A DNA stretch of 37,235 bases from Oscillospiraceae bacterium (GCA_016291435.1 JAEEXH010000021.1:1-37235), one strand, 5' to 3'. Shown: positions 16,659 through 23,940, counted from the stretch's first letter. The notes: a model not told the origin generated them from the sequence alone. Made by a program: numbers and translations.

Positions 16659-17951
16659 TCAGGGCTCGCAGACGGTGCCGAAGAAGACCGGCAGATTCGT
16701 CTCATTGTCGAGGATCATGCAGACAAAGGGTCTGTCGAGAATGACATACTTGTACTCAATCTCATCCTCAATCGCTTCGCAGCCGTCTGTCATGACGACA
16801 GCGGTCGCAGCGGCAGCCTTTGTGCCGTCCGCATCAACCTCGATGTGTGTCTTGTGGATGACCGCACCGATCTGCAGCGTCTGATTGGGATCTTTGAGCT
16901 TTGCCATGCGCGAGAAATCTGCACCTTCAAACGCAGAACCCATGCCCATATTTATGAGCGTATTGCTGAGTTCTGTGTTATAGTCAAAGGTGAACTGCGG
17001 GAGACCTGCCTGCACATGTGCACTCTGCGGATTTTGCAGCAGTGCCGTGAGCTCCTCCGCAGACATGGTTTGGAGCAGCTCGGCAGGGGAGAGACCCTCC
17101 TCCGGGAGCAGTGCCGCAAAGGAGTATTTCCCGCCGAGATAGTCCTTTTTGAAGCCGGTCAGGTGTTCAGTCTCATAGTACCAGCCTTCCTCGGAATACA
17201 TCATCTGCACTTTTTTCGCGGTGTGGTCAGCGCAGGTGAAATTGCGCTCCATAATGTCCTCCGGCGCATATTTTGTTGCCCATTTTGCATCAAAGGTCAC
17301 AGCGTTGATCAGATACATGACCTCATCGGGCTTGATCTCATTGAGCAGCTGCGGGATCATATTGTCCGTGCGCTGGCTCACCCAGTTATTGACAGCTTGC
17401 AGCGTGCTGCTGTCAAAGGGCGCTGCATAGGCATCCGCGGCGTAATAGTTCGCGTTGGTCTGTAAAAATTCCGGCAGCACCTCGATGCGTTCCTTGTCAT
17501 CCCGGAACCAGATTGAGTTTGCAGTCAGGAGCTTGCTGTCAGGGGTGTTCTGCTGCGCATTGCGGAGCGTGCAGAGATATTCGTTCAGGTCGGCAATGTT
17601 CGTGCCGAGCACCTGCTCCATCTCTTTCAGTGTGTTGCCGTCCGCGCCGTTTGCAGTCATTGCAAGCGCCTGCATCACAGAATAGGGCGAGAGCAGGAGA
17701 TTGCCGTTCTCATTGGCAGAGGCGGTCTGCGTGAGCAGATTGAGCGCAAATGCGGTCTGTGCCGTGAGAAATGCGTCGTCAGGCGCCTTGCCGGAAACGC
17801 TCTGCGGGGTAATGCCCTCATTGAGATTGGTCGCGTGTGCCGTAATCGTCGAAACGGACTGCGAATTTCCGAGATTCCCGCAGGCAGTCAGATTGCAGAG
17901 CAGCGATGCCGCAACGGCAAGAAGCCCTGTCTTTGTCAGTGTCGGTTTCAT
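16659..17951 (-). CDS. Lipoprotein serpin (serine protease inhibitor), copy 1
   Basis: A 430-residue serpin anchored as a lipoprotein: lipobox LTAC with C24. Serpin signatures include LLLSPYSVMQALAMTANGA, LTANSIWFR, YLINAVTFDAKW, HKTHIEVDADGTKAAAATA and DRPFVCMILDNETNLPVFFG. The hinge (P15 G376, T377, then AAAA) matches inhibitory serpins. Counting from P15 puts P1 at G390 before C391, in an acidic loop about 7 residues longer than in alpha-1-antitrypsin, so the P1 assignment is tentative. The ribosome site GGGAGGT is upstream. It is the last gene of the ECF-sigma operon, 14 bases after copy 2. It probably protects cell-surface proteins from host or rival proteases. Confidence 0.93.
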   Translation of the reverse strand: MKPTLTKTGLLAVAASLLCNLTACGNLGNSQSVSTITAHATNLNEGITPQSVSGKAPDDAFLTAQTAFALNLLTQTASANENGNLLLSPYSVMQALAMTANGADGNTLKEMEQVLGTNIADLNEYLCTLRNAQQNTPDSKLLTANSIWFRDDKERIEVLPEFLQTNANYYAADAYAAPFDSSTLQAVNNWVSQRTDNMIPQLLNEIKPDEVMYLINAVTFDAKWATKYAPEDIMERNFTCADHTAKKVQMMYSEEGWYYETEHLTGFKKDYLGGKYSFAALLPEEGLSPAELLQTMSAEELTALLQNPQSAHVQAGLPQFTFDYNTELSNTLINMGMGSAFEGADFSRMAKLKDPNQTLQIGAVIHKTHIEVDADGTKAAAATAVVMTDGCEAIEDEIEYKYVILDRPFVCMILDNETNLPVFFGTVCEP

Positions 17952-17965
17952 AAGAATACCTCCCT

Positions 17966-19240
17966 TTACTGTACAGAATTCAGAATCCCGATAAAGATCG
18001 GCAGATTCGTTGCGTTGTCAATGATCATGTAGACAAAGGGTCTGTCAAGTGTCACATATTCCACCCGCTCCTGTGCGGGCGCGGCGCTTTTTACCCGCAT
18101 TTCGATCGCGGTTGCAGCCGCAGCTTTCGTGCCGTCGGCGTTCAGCTCGATATGTGTTTTGTGGAGCACCGCGCTGATCATGAGTCCCACGTCCTTGCTG
18201 ATGCCGCTGAAATCCGCTTCATAGGAGAATGCTTTGCCCATTCCCATCGCAATGAGCGGCTGCGAGAGCTCCGTGTCATAGTCATAGCTGAACTCCGGCA
18301 TCTCCGTGACGACCTTGCAGTGATCCGCATTCCAGAGGATGGATTGCAGTGCAGAGCAGTCGGTATCCGCAAGCCATTCCTCCGGCGTGACGCCCTCATC
18401 CGGGAGCAGCGCAGCGAAGCTGTATCCGTCCTGATAGGGCTTTATGAAGCCGTGTACGCGGTCGCCGGCAAGAAATATATGCTCGTTTGCGTGCAGCATG
18501 ACCGCATTCTGTGTGCTGCCGTCTGCTGCGTGAAATTCGCCGTTTTCGTCGATCTGTTCCTTCTGATAGCCGGTCTCCCACTTCGCATCGAAGGCGACAG
18601 CGTTGATCAGATACATCATCGCATTCGGCGGGATGACTTTGATCAGCTCCGGGATCATGCCGTCGGTGTTGTCCTTCACCCAGGTGTTGATATCCGTGAC
18701 AGTGCTCTGATCGAATGCCGCGCCGTAGGCAGCAGCGCCGAACCAGTCGGCGTTCGTTTGCAGAAAATCCTGCTCGACGGTAAAATCCTTTTGATTGCGG
18801 AACCAGATCGAATTCGCGGTGCTGAGCTTTGTATTACCGCGTTCAGAGAGCGATCTGCGGAAAGCGCTGAGCATTTTGTTCCGCGCATCCGACGCATATT
18901 CGGAAAAATCGCCCGAGAGCGTCTTCTCCATCTCCGTGCGGGTGTCGCCGCCTGCGCCGTTTGCGGTCATGGCAAGCGCCTGCATGACAGAATAGGGCGA
19001 AAGCAGCAGATTATTGCCGTCGGCATTCGCGAGCTCCTGCTGTGTGAGCCGCAGCGCGAAATCGGTCTGCTCCTTGAGAAATGCCGAGGTCAGCGGGATG
19101 TCTTCCGCAGCGGTGTTCCCGATAATCTGCCCTGCTGCCATAAGATCGGTCGAGGCGATCTGTGTGCTGCCGCAGCCTGTGAGCGATGCCGCCAGCACCG
19201 TGCATGCGCTGAGCATTGCAATAATCTTGCTTCGTTTCAT
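17966..19240 (-). CDS. Lipoprotein serpin, copy 2
   Basis: A 424-residue serpin, lipobox LTGC with C23. It shares LLLSPYSVMQALAMTANGA, TANSIWFR, YLINAVAFDAKW and the C-terminal DRPFVYMIIDNATNLPIFIG with copy 1, so the two are tandem duplicates that have diverged. The hinge GTKAAAATA is inhibitory. By position P1-P1' is K384-S385, with R382 at P3, which suggests trypsin-like target proteases, unlike copy 1. The start at 19240 has GGGGAGG 10 bases upstream; the ATG at 19249 is too close to it. The preceding gene ends one base upstream. Confidence 0.93.
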   Translation of the reverse strand: MKRSKIIAMLSACTVLAASLTGCGSTQIASTDLMAAGQIIGNTAAEDIPLTSAFLKEQTDFALRLTQQELANADGNNLLLSPYSVMQALAMTANGAGGDTRTEMEKTLSGDFSEYASDARNKMLSAFRRSLSERGNTKLSTANSIWFRNQKDFTVEQDFLQTNADWFGAAAYGAAFDQSTVTDINTWVKDNTDGMIPELIKVIPPNAMMYLINAVAFDAKWETGYQKEQIDENGEFHAADGSTQNAVMLHANEHIFLAGDRVHGFIKPYQDGYSFAALLPDEGVTPEEWLADTDCSALQSILWNADHCKVVTEMPEFSYDYDTELSQPLIAMGMGKAFSYEADFSGISKDVGLMISAVLHKTHIELNADGTKAAAATAIEMRVKSAAPAQERVEYVTLDRPFVYMIIDNATNLPIFIGILNSVQ

Positions 19241-19241
19241 T

Positions 19242-19742
19242 TTAGTCATCCTCCCCGACAATATGGAATTCTGCTTCCCATGTTCCGAAGATCAGGCGAT
19301 ATCTGCCCGGCGTACTGAGCAGGTCTCCGTAGATTGCAATGTTCGCGTCCCAGTCTGTGCCGCTGTGCGCGGGGATCGTCACGCAGCTCTGCGCATATTC
19401 CTCTGCGGATATGTCAAAACAGAAGGTGACTCTTGTGGAGTCTGCAAGCTGCATTTCCGCATCGTAGATCGAAATAGCGGCTTCCTCGTTCGTGCTGTTA
19501 TACACATGAAAGCGGACAGTCTTTGCGCCGACCGGGTACATGCGGTATTCCGGCTGAAAGCTGAGTGTGCCCTGCGGCATCAGATCCCGGATGGGGTGCG
19601 GCTGTGTCTCGATCGTGCAGATCGGTTCGTCTATGCCGTACAGATCACTTGGAATGCACTCAACCTTCTGGAAATAACGATACCCTGTGATCGCGGAGAA
19701 CAGCGCAGTCAGCACCGTCAATACTCTGTAAGGGATGTGCAT
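19242..19742 (-). CDS. Membrane-anchored Ig-like domain protein, function unknown
   Basis: A 166-residue protein. An N-terminal hydrophobic segment (about 6-22) is followed by an extracytoplasmic beta-rich domain (about 50-160) with the pattern VRFHVYNST, ISIYDAEM, VTIPAHSG and PGRYRLIFGTWEAEFHI. The same succession appears in the C-terminal domain of the upstream anti-sigma-like protein (LLVTNPN, YTIAAGES, PAGSYRISC, AEFTVEE). The domain resembles bacterial Ig-like or BsuPI-type folds by eye only. ATG19742 follows GAGGAAAA and is one base past the previous stop; longer in-frame starts run antisense-free but overlap that gene. Confidence 0.75.
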   Translation of the reverse strand: MHIPYRVLTVLTALFSAITGYRYFQKVECIPSDLYGIDEPICTIETQPHPIRDLMPQGTLSFQPEYRMYPVGAKTVRFHVYNSTNEEAAISIYDAEMQLADSTRVTFCFDISAEEYAQSCVTIPAHSGTDWDANIAIYGDLLSTPGRYRLIFGTWEAEFHIVGEDD

Positions 19743-19743
19743 G

Positions 19744-20466
19744 TCAGTTTTCCTCCACTGTAAATTCCGCTGCGGTGCTCGGCTGATCCATGCAGGAGAT
19801 GCGGTAGCTGCCGGCCGGCAGGGGGCTCTGCATCTGATACTGCGAGAGCCGGAGTGTGATGCGGATGCTTTCCCCGGCAGCGATCGTGTATGCGCTTGCG
19901 GCGGCGCTGCTCTCATCGGCGGGCGCGGGCATGATCGCCATTCCGCTGCCGTCCGGGTCAGTATACTCAATGCAGAATGTGTCTGATCCGACGATAACCG
20001 GCTCCACATTCGGGTTTGTGACAAGCAGCACGATCTCTGCGGTATCGGCTGTGACCGGTTCAGCAAGCTCCAGCGTGAGCGGCAGAAGCTCGTCGTTCAG
20101 ACCGTCTGCACCGCCGGTCAGGGTATTGGCAGGAGCGGTTGCGGCTTTGTTGTCCGCGCCGTTGTATCCTTCCTTTGCCATGTCTTTGTCAATTGTCGGC
20201 GGGTCTCCAAGGATTGCATCCTCTGCGCCTTGAACACACTCGGCGCCGTCGCTCAGGCTGTCACCGGTATATGATCCCAGTGTTGTGTTTTCGAGTTTGA
20301 CTGCGGACTTCGGTGTCTGCATTTTCCAGATTCCGAATGCGCCGAAGCAGAGGCAGAGCGTCAGCATGCCTGCCGTGGCCTGCTTTACGCGGGTGCGCTG
20401 CTTTTGCTGATATACTTTGCTGCGGCGGAGCACCTCCGCCTCGAAGGCTTCATTTGATTGTCTCAT
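19744..20466 (-). CDS. Putative anti-sigma factor with extracytoplasmic Ig-like domain
   Basis: A 240-residue single-pass membrane protein: a short basic cytoplasmic part (1-30), a membrane helix (about 31-48), a low-complexity stretch and a C-terminal beta-rich domain (about 125-238). It starts directly after the sigma factor stop codon, the usual place for an anti-sigma gene, and AAAGGAGGAG lies in the sigma gene end. No zinc-binding HxxxCxxC anti-sigma motif is present and the cytoplasmic part is very short, so the role is inferred from position and topology. The outer domain resembles the product of the next gene. Confidence 0.65.
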   Translation of the reverse strand: MRQSNEAFEAEVLRRSKVYQQKQRTRVKQATAGMLTLCLCFGAFGIWKMQTPKSAVKLENTTLGSYTGDSLSDGAECVQGAEDAILGDPPTIDKDMAKEGYNGADNKAATAPANTLTGGADGLNDELLPLTLELAEPVTADTAEIVLLVTNPNVEPVIVGSDTFCIEYTDPDGSGMAIMPAPADESSAAASAYTIAAGESIRITLRLSQYQMQSPLPAGSYRISCMDQPSTAAEFTVEEN

Positions 20467-21006
20467 TCAGATCTCCTCCTTTGATAAGAGGTCTCTCAGG
20501 GCTGCTTTTGCGCGGTAGAGCAGGTTATCGACCTGCTTTGCGCTTTTCTTCATGATGCGTGCAGTATCCGCATAGGAACGCTCCTCGAAGTAGACAAGGT
20601 GCACAGCAATCTGCTGATCCTCGGGCAGCCTGTCAATGGCCGCGTGCAGGCGCCGGTGTTCCTCCTTGCGCAGAACATGCTCCTCGAGATCTGTCTCATC
20701 ACGGAGCAGCTCTGCTTCGTCGATCGGCACAGTCTGATGCCGTTTCTTATGCCGGAGCCAGTCAAGGGCTCTGCTCCGCGCAACCATAAACAGATAGGTG
20801 CGCAGGGAGGATTTGAAATTATAGCGGTGCGGGTGAACGATCAGATCCATGAAGACATCGGCTGCAATATCCTCCGCAGCACAGATGTCATGCACATATC
20901 GCTGAATAAAGAATGTGACCGGATCGCGGTATTCCGAAAGTATTTCTGAGAATGCCGCCTTGTCGCCGTTGAGATAGCGCCGGTAGCTGCATGCGTCCTG
21001 TTCCAT
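20467..21006 (-). CDS. ECF-type RNA polymerase sigma-70 factor
   Basis: A 179-residue extracytoplasmic-function sigma factor. Region 2 (about 20-95) includes AEDIAADVFMDLIVHP and SSLRTYLFMVARSRALDWLRHKKR; region 4 (about 115-175) includes IDRLPEDQQIAVHLVYFEERSYADTARIMKKS and VDNLLYRAKAALRDLL, a helix-turn-helix for the -35 element. AAGGAG is 7 bases before ATG21006. It heads an operon with the anti-sigma-like gene, an Ig-like protein and two serpins. No sigma-A-like promoter is visible upstream, in contrast to nearly all other units here, which fits autoregulation. Confidence 0.93.
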   Translation of the reverse strand: MEQDACSYRRYLNGDKAAFSEILSEYRDPVTFFIQRYVHDICAAEDIAADVFMDLIVHPHRYNFKSSLRTYLFMVARSRALDWLRHKKRHQTVPIDEAELLRDETDLEEHVLRKEEHRRLHAAIDRLPEDQQIAVHLVYFEERSYADTARIMKKSAKQVDNLLYRAKAALRDLLSKEEI

Positions 21007-21030
21007 GTGGTACTCCTTATGATCCCGGGA

Positions 21031-21045
21031 TGAAAGCTGCTTTCA
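21031..21045. repeat. Perfect inverted repeat in the leader of the ECF sigma gene
   Basis: TGAAAGC and GCTTTCA flank a single central base, 25 bases before the sigma-factor start. It may be an operator or an mRNA hairpin near the ribosome site. A TGAAAC element, similar to ECF -35 boxes, lies 12 bases further upstream (minus strand, 21062-21057), but no matching -10 is clear. Confidence 0.5.
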
Positions 21046-21158
21046 TTAGGGTATACGTTTCAGCGGGTGAATTTCCTTATGATTTCCAAAACATTGTGAA
21101 AACTATACAAATCAAGAAAACATGTTATGGAATATATGTAGAAAAACTTTGGATTCTA

Positions 21159-21187
21159 TTGCAATTTATTCCAATTTGTGTTACAAT
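21159..21187 (+). promoter_or_regulatory. Sigma-A promoter of a candidate small RNA
   Basis: TTGCAA (21159-21164), 17 bases, TACAAT (21182-21187). No plus-strand gene follows; a terminator lies about 80 bases downstream. Confidence 0.7.
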
Positions 21188-21193
21188 ACGAAT

Positions 21194-21276
21194 GAACATG
21201 AATTCAAACCCTCTCCAATTGAATTCATAAACCCTCTCTATTCGAGCCGTCCTGTTTCAGGGCGGTTTTCTTTTTA
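21194..21276 (+). ncRNA. Candidate anti-Shine-Dalgarno small RNA of about 83 nt
   Basis: A free-standing unit of promoter plus intrinsic terminator in a region where both flanking genes are on the other strand. ATGAATTCAA (21198-21207) and TTGAATTCAT (21219-21228) are exact reverse complements, giving a 10-bp hairpin whose 11-base loop holds CCCTCTCC. A second CCCTCTC (21232-21238) lies in the single-stranded linker. The terminator stem is CCGTCCTG (21247-21254) with CAGGGCGG (21258-21265), then TTTTCTTTTT. The CU motifs are complementary to Shine-Dalgarno-like sequences, as in csRNA-type regulators. Ends are estimates; I know of no named family that it matches. Confidence 0.55.
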
Positions 21277-21309
21277 TTATAGCACAGCCGTGTGCGGAAC
21301 GCAATATCC

Positions 21310-21348
21310 GTATAAAAAGAAAATCGCCGGACAGCAGAGCTATCCGGC
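21310..21348 (-). terminator. Terminator of the phosphofructokinase gene
   Basis: On the minus strand GCCGGATAGC (21348-21339) pairs with GCTGTCCGGC (21335-21326), one T-G wobble, a 3-base loop, followed by GATTTTCTTTTTAT. Confidence 0.88.
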
Positions 21349-21394
21349 ACAGAAAGGAAAGAGGTTACCATATGAAAATAAGTGGTAAGCAGGT

Positions 21395-22606
21395 TCAGAA
21401 ACGGAAATGCTTTGGCATTCCGTTCTCCATTACAGGCAGCACTTCACCCTGAATGAGCGGCAGGAAATAGCTGATCGCTTCATCGGAGATCTGGTTGCCT
21501 GCGGGAGTGATCCACGCCTTCGGGAAGGTGCGGATGTAGTTTGCAGCGTCTTTTGCTGCCATATCGGAAAAGGTGATGCGGTATTCCGCGGAATTGTCAT
21601 CGCGCTGCATGGTCACCATTCTGCCGGTGAGACCCTGCGCCGCGAGGGTAACTGCATGTCTGCCGCACGCCGCTGCTTCGGTGAGATCCGTCGCGGAGGC
21701 GAGGTGAGAGGAGCAGCGCTGCATGACATTCAGCTCAACCGAGCGAACCTTGCAGCCGATTTCACTGCGCACCTGATTTTCGAGATATTTGCCGATACCG
21801 GAGAGATAGGCGTGCCCGTAGGCATCGCTGACGCCGGATCGGAAGAGGTCTGCGTCCGGGGGCGTCACACCCTCAGAAACTGCGCAGATCACACTTTTAT
21901 GCGTTTTCATAGCCTCGCGCACATCATTGAGGAAGCCTTCGACGGTGAATTCACCCTCCGGCAGGTAGATAAGCTGCGGAGCAGTCTCGCCGTTTGCGCG
22001 GAGAAGGCAGGAAGAAGCGGTGAGCCAACCTGCGTCTCGCCCCATGATCTCACAGATCAGCACGGAGGGGACACAGTAGACAGCGCTGTCGCGGATAATC
22101 TCGGAAAGCGTCATCGTCAGATACTTGACAGCGGAGCCGAAGCCCGGTGTATGATCTGTGCCGGTGAGGTCGTTGTCGATTGTCTTCGGCACACCGATCA
22201 CTCTGATCGGGCTGTTCTGCTCTGCGAGCCAGCCGCTGAGCTTTGCGACGGTATCCATGGAATCGTTGCCGCCGATATAAAGGAATGCGTCGATCCCATG
22301 CTTTTCAAGAATCGCACGGACTTTTTTGTAGATTGAATCATCCTGCTGCGGATCCGGGAGACGGAACCGGCAGGAGCCGAGCGCAGTTGCCGGGGTGCGG
22401 CAGAGAAGCGCACGGTTATCTGCATCTGAGAGTGACTTGTCAAGGTCTATGAACTGCTCGTCAAGCAATCCCTGTATGCCGTGCAGTACGCCGAGAATCT
22501 CCGTATGCGTATGGCTTCTGAGCTCGCAGGCGGCTTCATAGACACCGACGAGGGAAGCATTGATCGCACAGGTAGGACCGCCGGACTGGGCAACGGCAAA
22601 ACGCAT
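21395..22606 (-). CDS. pfp: Phosphofructokinase, probably pyrophosphate-dependent
   Basis: A 403-residue PfkA-superfamily enzyme of glycolysis. The N-terminus has AVAQSGGPTCAIN. The donor-determining positions are GGNDS (112-116, D115 where ATP enzymes have G) and PKTIDND (140-146, K141 where ATP enzymes have G), the pattern of diphosphate-fructose-6-phosphate 1-phosphotransferases; D144 is the catalytic base. N114 in place of the usual D of GGDDS is a small deviation. MGRDAGWLTA is also typical. AAAGGAG precedes ATG22606. Single-gene unit, divergent from the AraC-type gene. Assignment of PPi as donor rests on these residues only. Confidence 0.88.
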   Translation of the reverse strand: MRFAVAQSGGPTCAINASLVGVYEAACELRSHTHTEILGVLHGIQGLLDEQFIDLDKSLSDADNRALLCRTPATALGSCRFRLPDPQQDDSIYKKVRAILEKHGIDAFLYIGGNDSMDTVAKLSGWLAEQNSPIRVIGVPKTIDNDLTGTDHTPGFGSAVKYLTMTLSEIIRDSAVYCVPSVLICEIMGRDAGWLTASSCLLRANGETAPQLIYLPEGEFTVEGFLNDVREAMKTHKSVICAVSEGVTPPDADLFRSGVSDAYGHAYLSGIGKYLENQVRSEIGCKVRSVELNVMQRCSSHLASATDLTEAAACGRHAVTLAAQGLTGRMVTMQRDDNSAEYRITFSDMAAKDAANYIRTFPKAWITPAGNQISDEAISYFLPLIQGEVLPVMENGMPKHFRF

Positions 22607-22665
22607 GACTTTCGCTCCTTTATGTTTGCAGAATATGAATAAAATATGTCATTGGAACTATATAC

Positions 22666-22694
22666 AGTATACATGATTACGCGAAAAAAGTCAA
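22666..22694 (-). promoter_or_regulatory. Sigma-A promoter of pfp
   Basis: Minus strand: TTGACT (22694-22689), 17 bases, TATACT (22671-22666), with a leader of about 52 bases. Confidence 0.85.
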
Positions 22695-22848
22695 TCGTTT
22701 TTGCGGATTTCGGCGCAATGGATAAGGATTGCAGTATATTTTGGATTTCTCCATTCGCTTTGTCAATAGAAATGGAACATTCTTGCTCTGCAATGTCTGA
22801 ACTTGCTTTTCTACATCCGAAAAAGCCGATTTCTGCGATATGGAGAAT

Positions 22849-22890
22849 ATCATCTGACAGTTGCAGTGCATCATATGACAGTTCGGGTGC
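22849..22890 (+). repeat. Two tandem 21-base direct repeats, likely regulator binding site
   Basis: Two adjacent 21-base copies, 22849-22869 and 22870-22890, differ at 3 positions and share ATCAT-TGACAGTT and the GTGC end. They end 15 bases before the -35 box of the AraC-type gene. Direct half-sites two helical turns apart are the usual target form of AraC-family proteins. Confidence 0.7.
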
Positions 22891-22905
22891 TGATCGGAAA
22901 AACAC

Positions 22906-22934
22906 TTGCATTTGTCGGAAAAATGATGTATAAT
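22906..22934 (+). promoter_or_regulatory. Sigma-A promoter of the AraC-type gene
   Basis: TTGCAT (22906-22911), 17 bases, TATAAT (22929-22934). The leader is about 28 bases. Confidence 0.87.
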
Positions 22935-22968
22935 AACTCTGTAATTCTTGACAGCACGGAGGAACTGT

Positions 22969-23730
22969 ATGTTATACCGCATTCAGATTGTAGATACCTC
23001 GGGCGGCGACCACAGCGCCTTTGCCGCTATGCCGGTATGGAATAAGTGCGGCTTCGGGATCGCAGGGCAGCTTCGCGGCATCCGGGAGGCTGTGGATTCT
23101 GCCGTCAAACAGCAGTGCGATCTGCTGGTCTGCATGAACCGCCAGCCTGATCTTCCCGCAGCTGAGCTTCTGCGCCGTCTGGCACGCCGCCGCCGCACGA
23201 TCCCGACGCTGGTGGTTGCACAGAATGACGATTCCGTGCAGATGCGGGAGTGCTTTCTGCTCGGCGCGCTCGATTACCTGACAGAGCCCGTAAAGGAGAC
23301 GGATATCCGTGAAGCGCTGATGCGCGCGGCGGAGATCCTCGGAAAGCATGTTGCCCGCGTGGAATATATGATCGCACTGGAGCGCTCTGTTGCTCCGCTC
23401 CCGAATAATAAAGATACTGCGCAGCTTCTGAAAAAGCTCCGTTCCTTTCTGCTCGAGGTGCAGGGTGTTGCCGCGACCACAGAGCTTGCTGCTGACTATT
23501 TCGAGCTGAACCGCGATTATTTTGCGCGCTGGTTCAAGACGCGCCTCGGTGTGAGCTTCAGCAAATTTTATCGCGGCTTCCTGATGGAATACGCGAAGCT
23601 GCTGCTGCTTTCCGGTCACTATCGCGTGCAGGATGTGAGCCGTCTGGTCGGCTTTTCTTCCGTGGATTACTTCACAAAGCTCTTCCGCAGCACAACCGGG
23701 AAGAATCCTTCTGAGTTTCGTTCACACTGA
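22969..23730 (+). CDS. AraC-family regulator with degenerate receiver-like domain
   Basis: A 253-residue transcription regulator. Residues 1-120 follow a response-regulator receiver fold (CDLLVCMN, TIPTLVVAQNDD, LGALDYLTEPV), but the phosphoacceptor aspartate position is M56 and the conserved lysine is E106, so phosphorylation is unlikely. Residues about 150-250 form an AraC double helix-turn-helix: FELNRDYFARWFKTRLGVSF and VQDVSRLVGFSSVDYFTKLF, ending KNPSEFR. ATG22969 follows GGAGGAA. Located divergently from pfp, with direct repeats in front of its own promoter, so it may control itself and pfp. The signal is unknown. Confidence 0.88.
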   Translation: MLYRIQIVDTSGGDHSAFAAMPVWNKCGFGIAGQLRGIREAVDSAVKQQCDLLVCMNRQPDLPAAELLRRLARRRRTIPTLVVAQNDDSVQMRECFLLGALDYLTEPVKETDIREALMRAAEILGKHVARVEYMIALERSVAPLPNNKDTAQLLKKLRSFLLEVQGVAATTELAADYFELNRDYFARWFKTRLGVSFSKFYRGFLMEYAKLLLLSGHYRVQDVSRLVGFSSVDYFTKLFRSTTGKNPSEFRSH

Positions 23731-23862
23731 GGCTTTTTACCGGATTCCGATATGAGCGCACAACTGTATTTCTGGCACGGACAATTTGACATACCGTTTT
23801 TCTAGGAAATACGAGGTCAGAAATTTCGTGCAAAAAACCTGAAATATATGGCAAAATATAGA

Positions 23863-23891
23863 TTGACAAAACTCTGACAATGTTGTAAAAT
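23863..23891 (+). promoter_or_regulatory. Sigma-A promoter of gdhA
   Basis: TTGACA (23863-23868), 17 bases, TAAAAT (23886-23891), 49 bases before the ATG, in an AT-rich 210-base gap without other features. Confidence 0.85.
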
Positions 23892-23940
23892 AATTGTGGG
23901 CGATTTATGTCCTATTCTATTTTGTAAGGAGTTTTGTGTT

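Larger units (their letters stand above)
21007..21394. other. Intergenic region between the sigma operon and pfp
   Basis: This 388-base AT-rich gap holds, in order, the sigma-gene ribosome site and inverted repeat, a plus-strand promoter, a candidate small RNA with its own terminator, and the minus-strand terminator of the phosphofructokinase gene. No protein-coding gene is supported. Confidence 0.8.
22607..22968. other. Divergent control region between pfp and the AraC-type gene
   Basis: This 362-base gap holds the pfp promoter (22666-22694, minus), the araC-type promoter (22906-22934, plus) and a tandem 21-base repeat between them. The stretch 22695-22848 shows no gene, RNA or hairpin that I can support. 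Confidence 0.75.

Noticed and set aside
18152-19318. Open frame of 388 codons on the plus strand opposite serpin copy 2
   Set aside because: Antisense to a clear serpin gene; the translation resembles no family.
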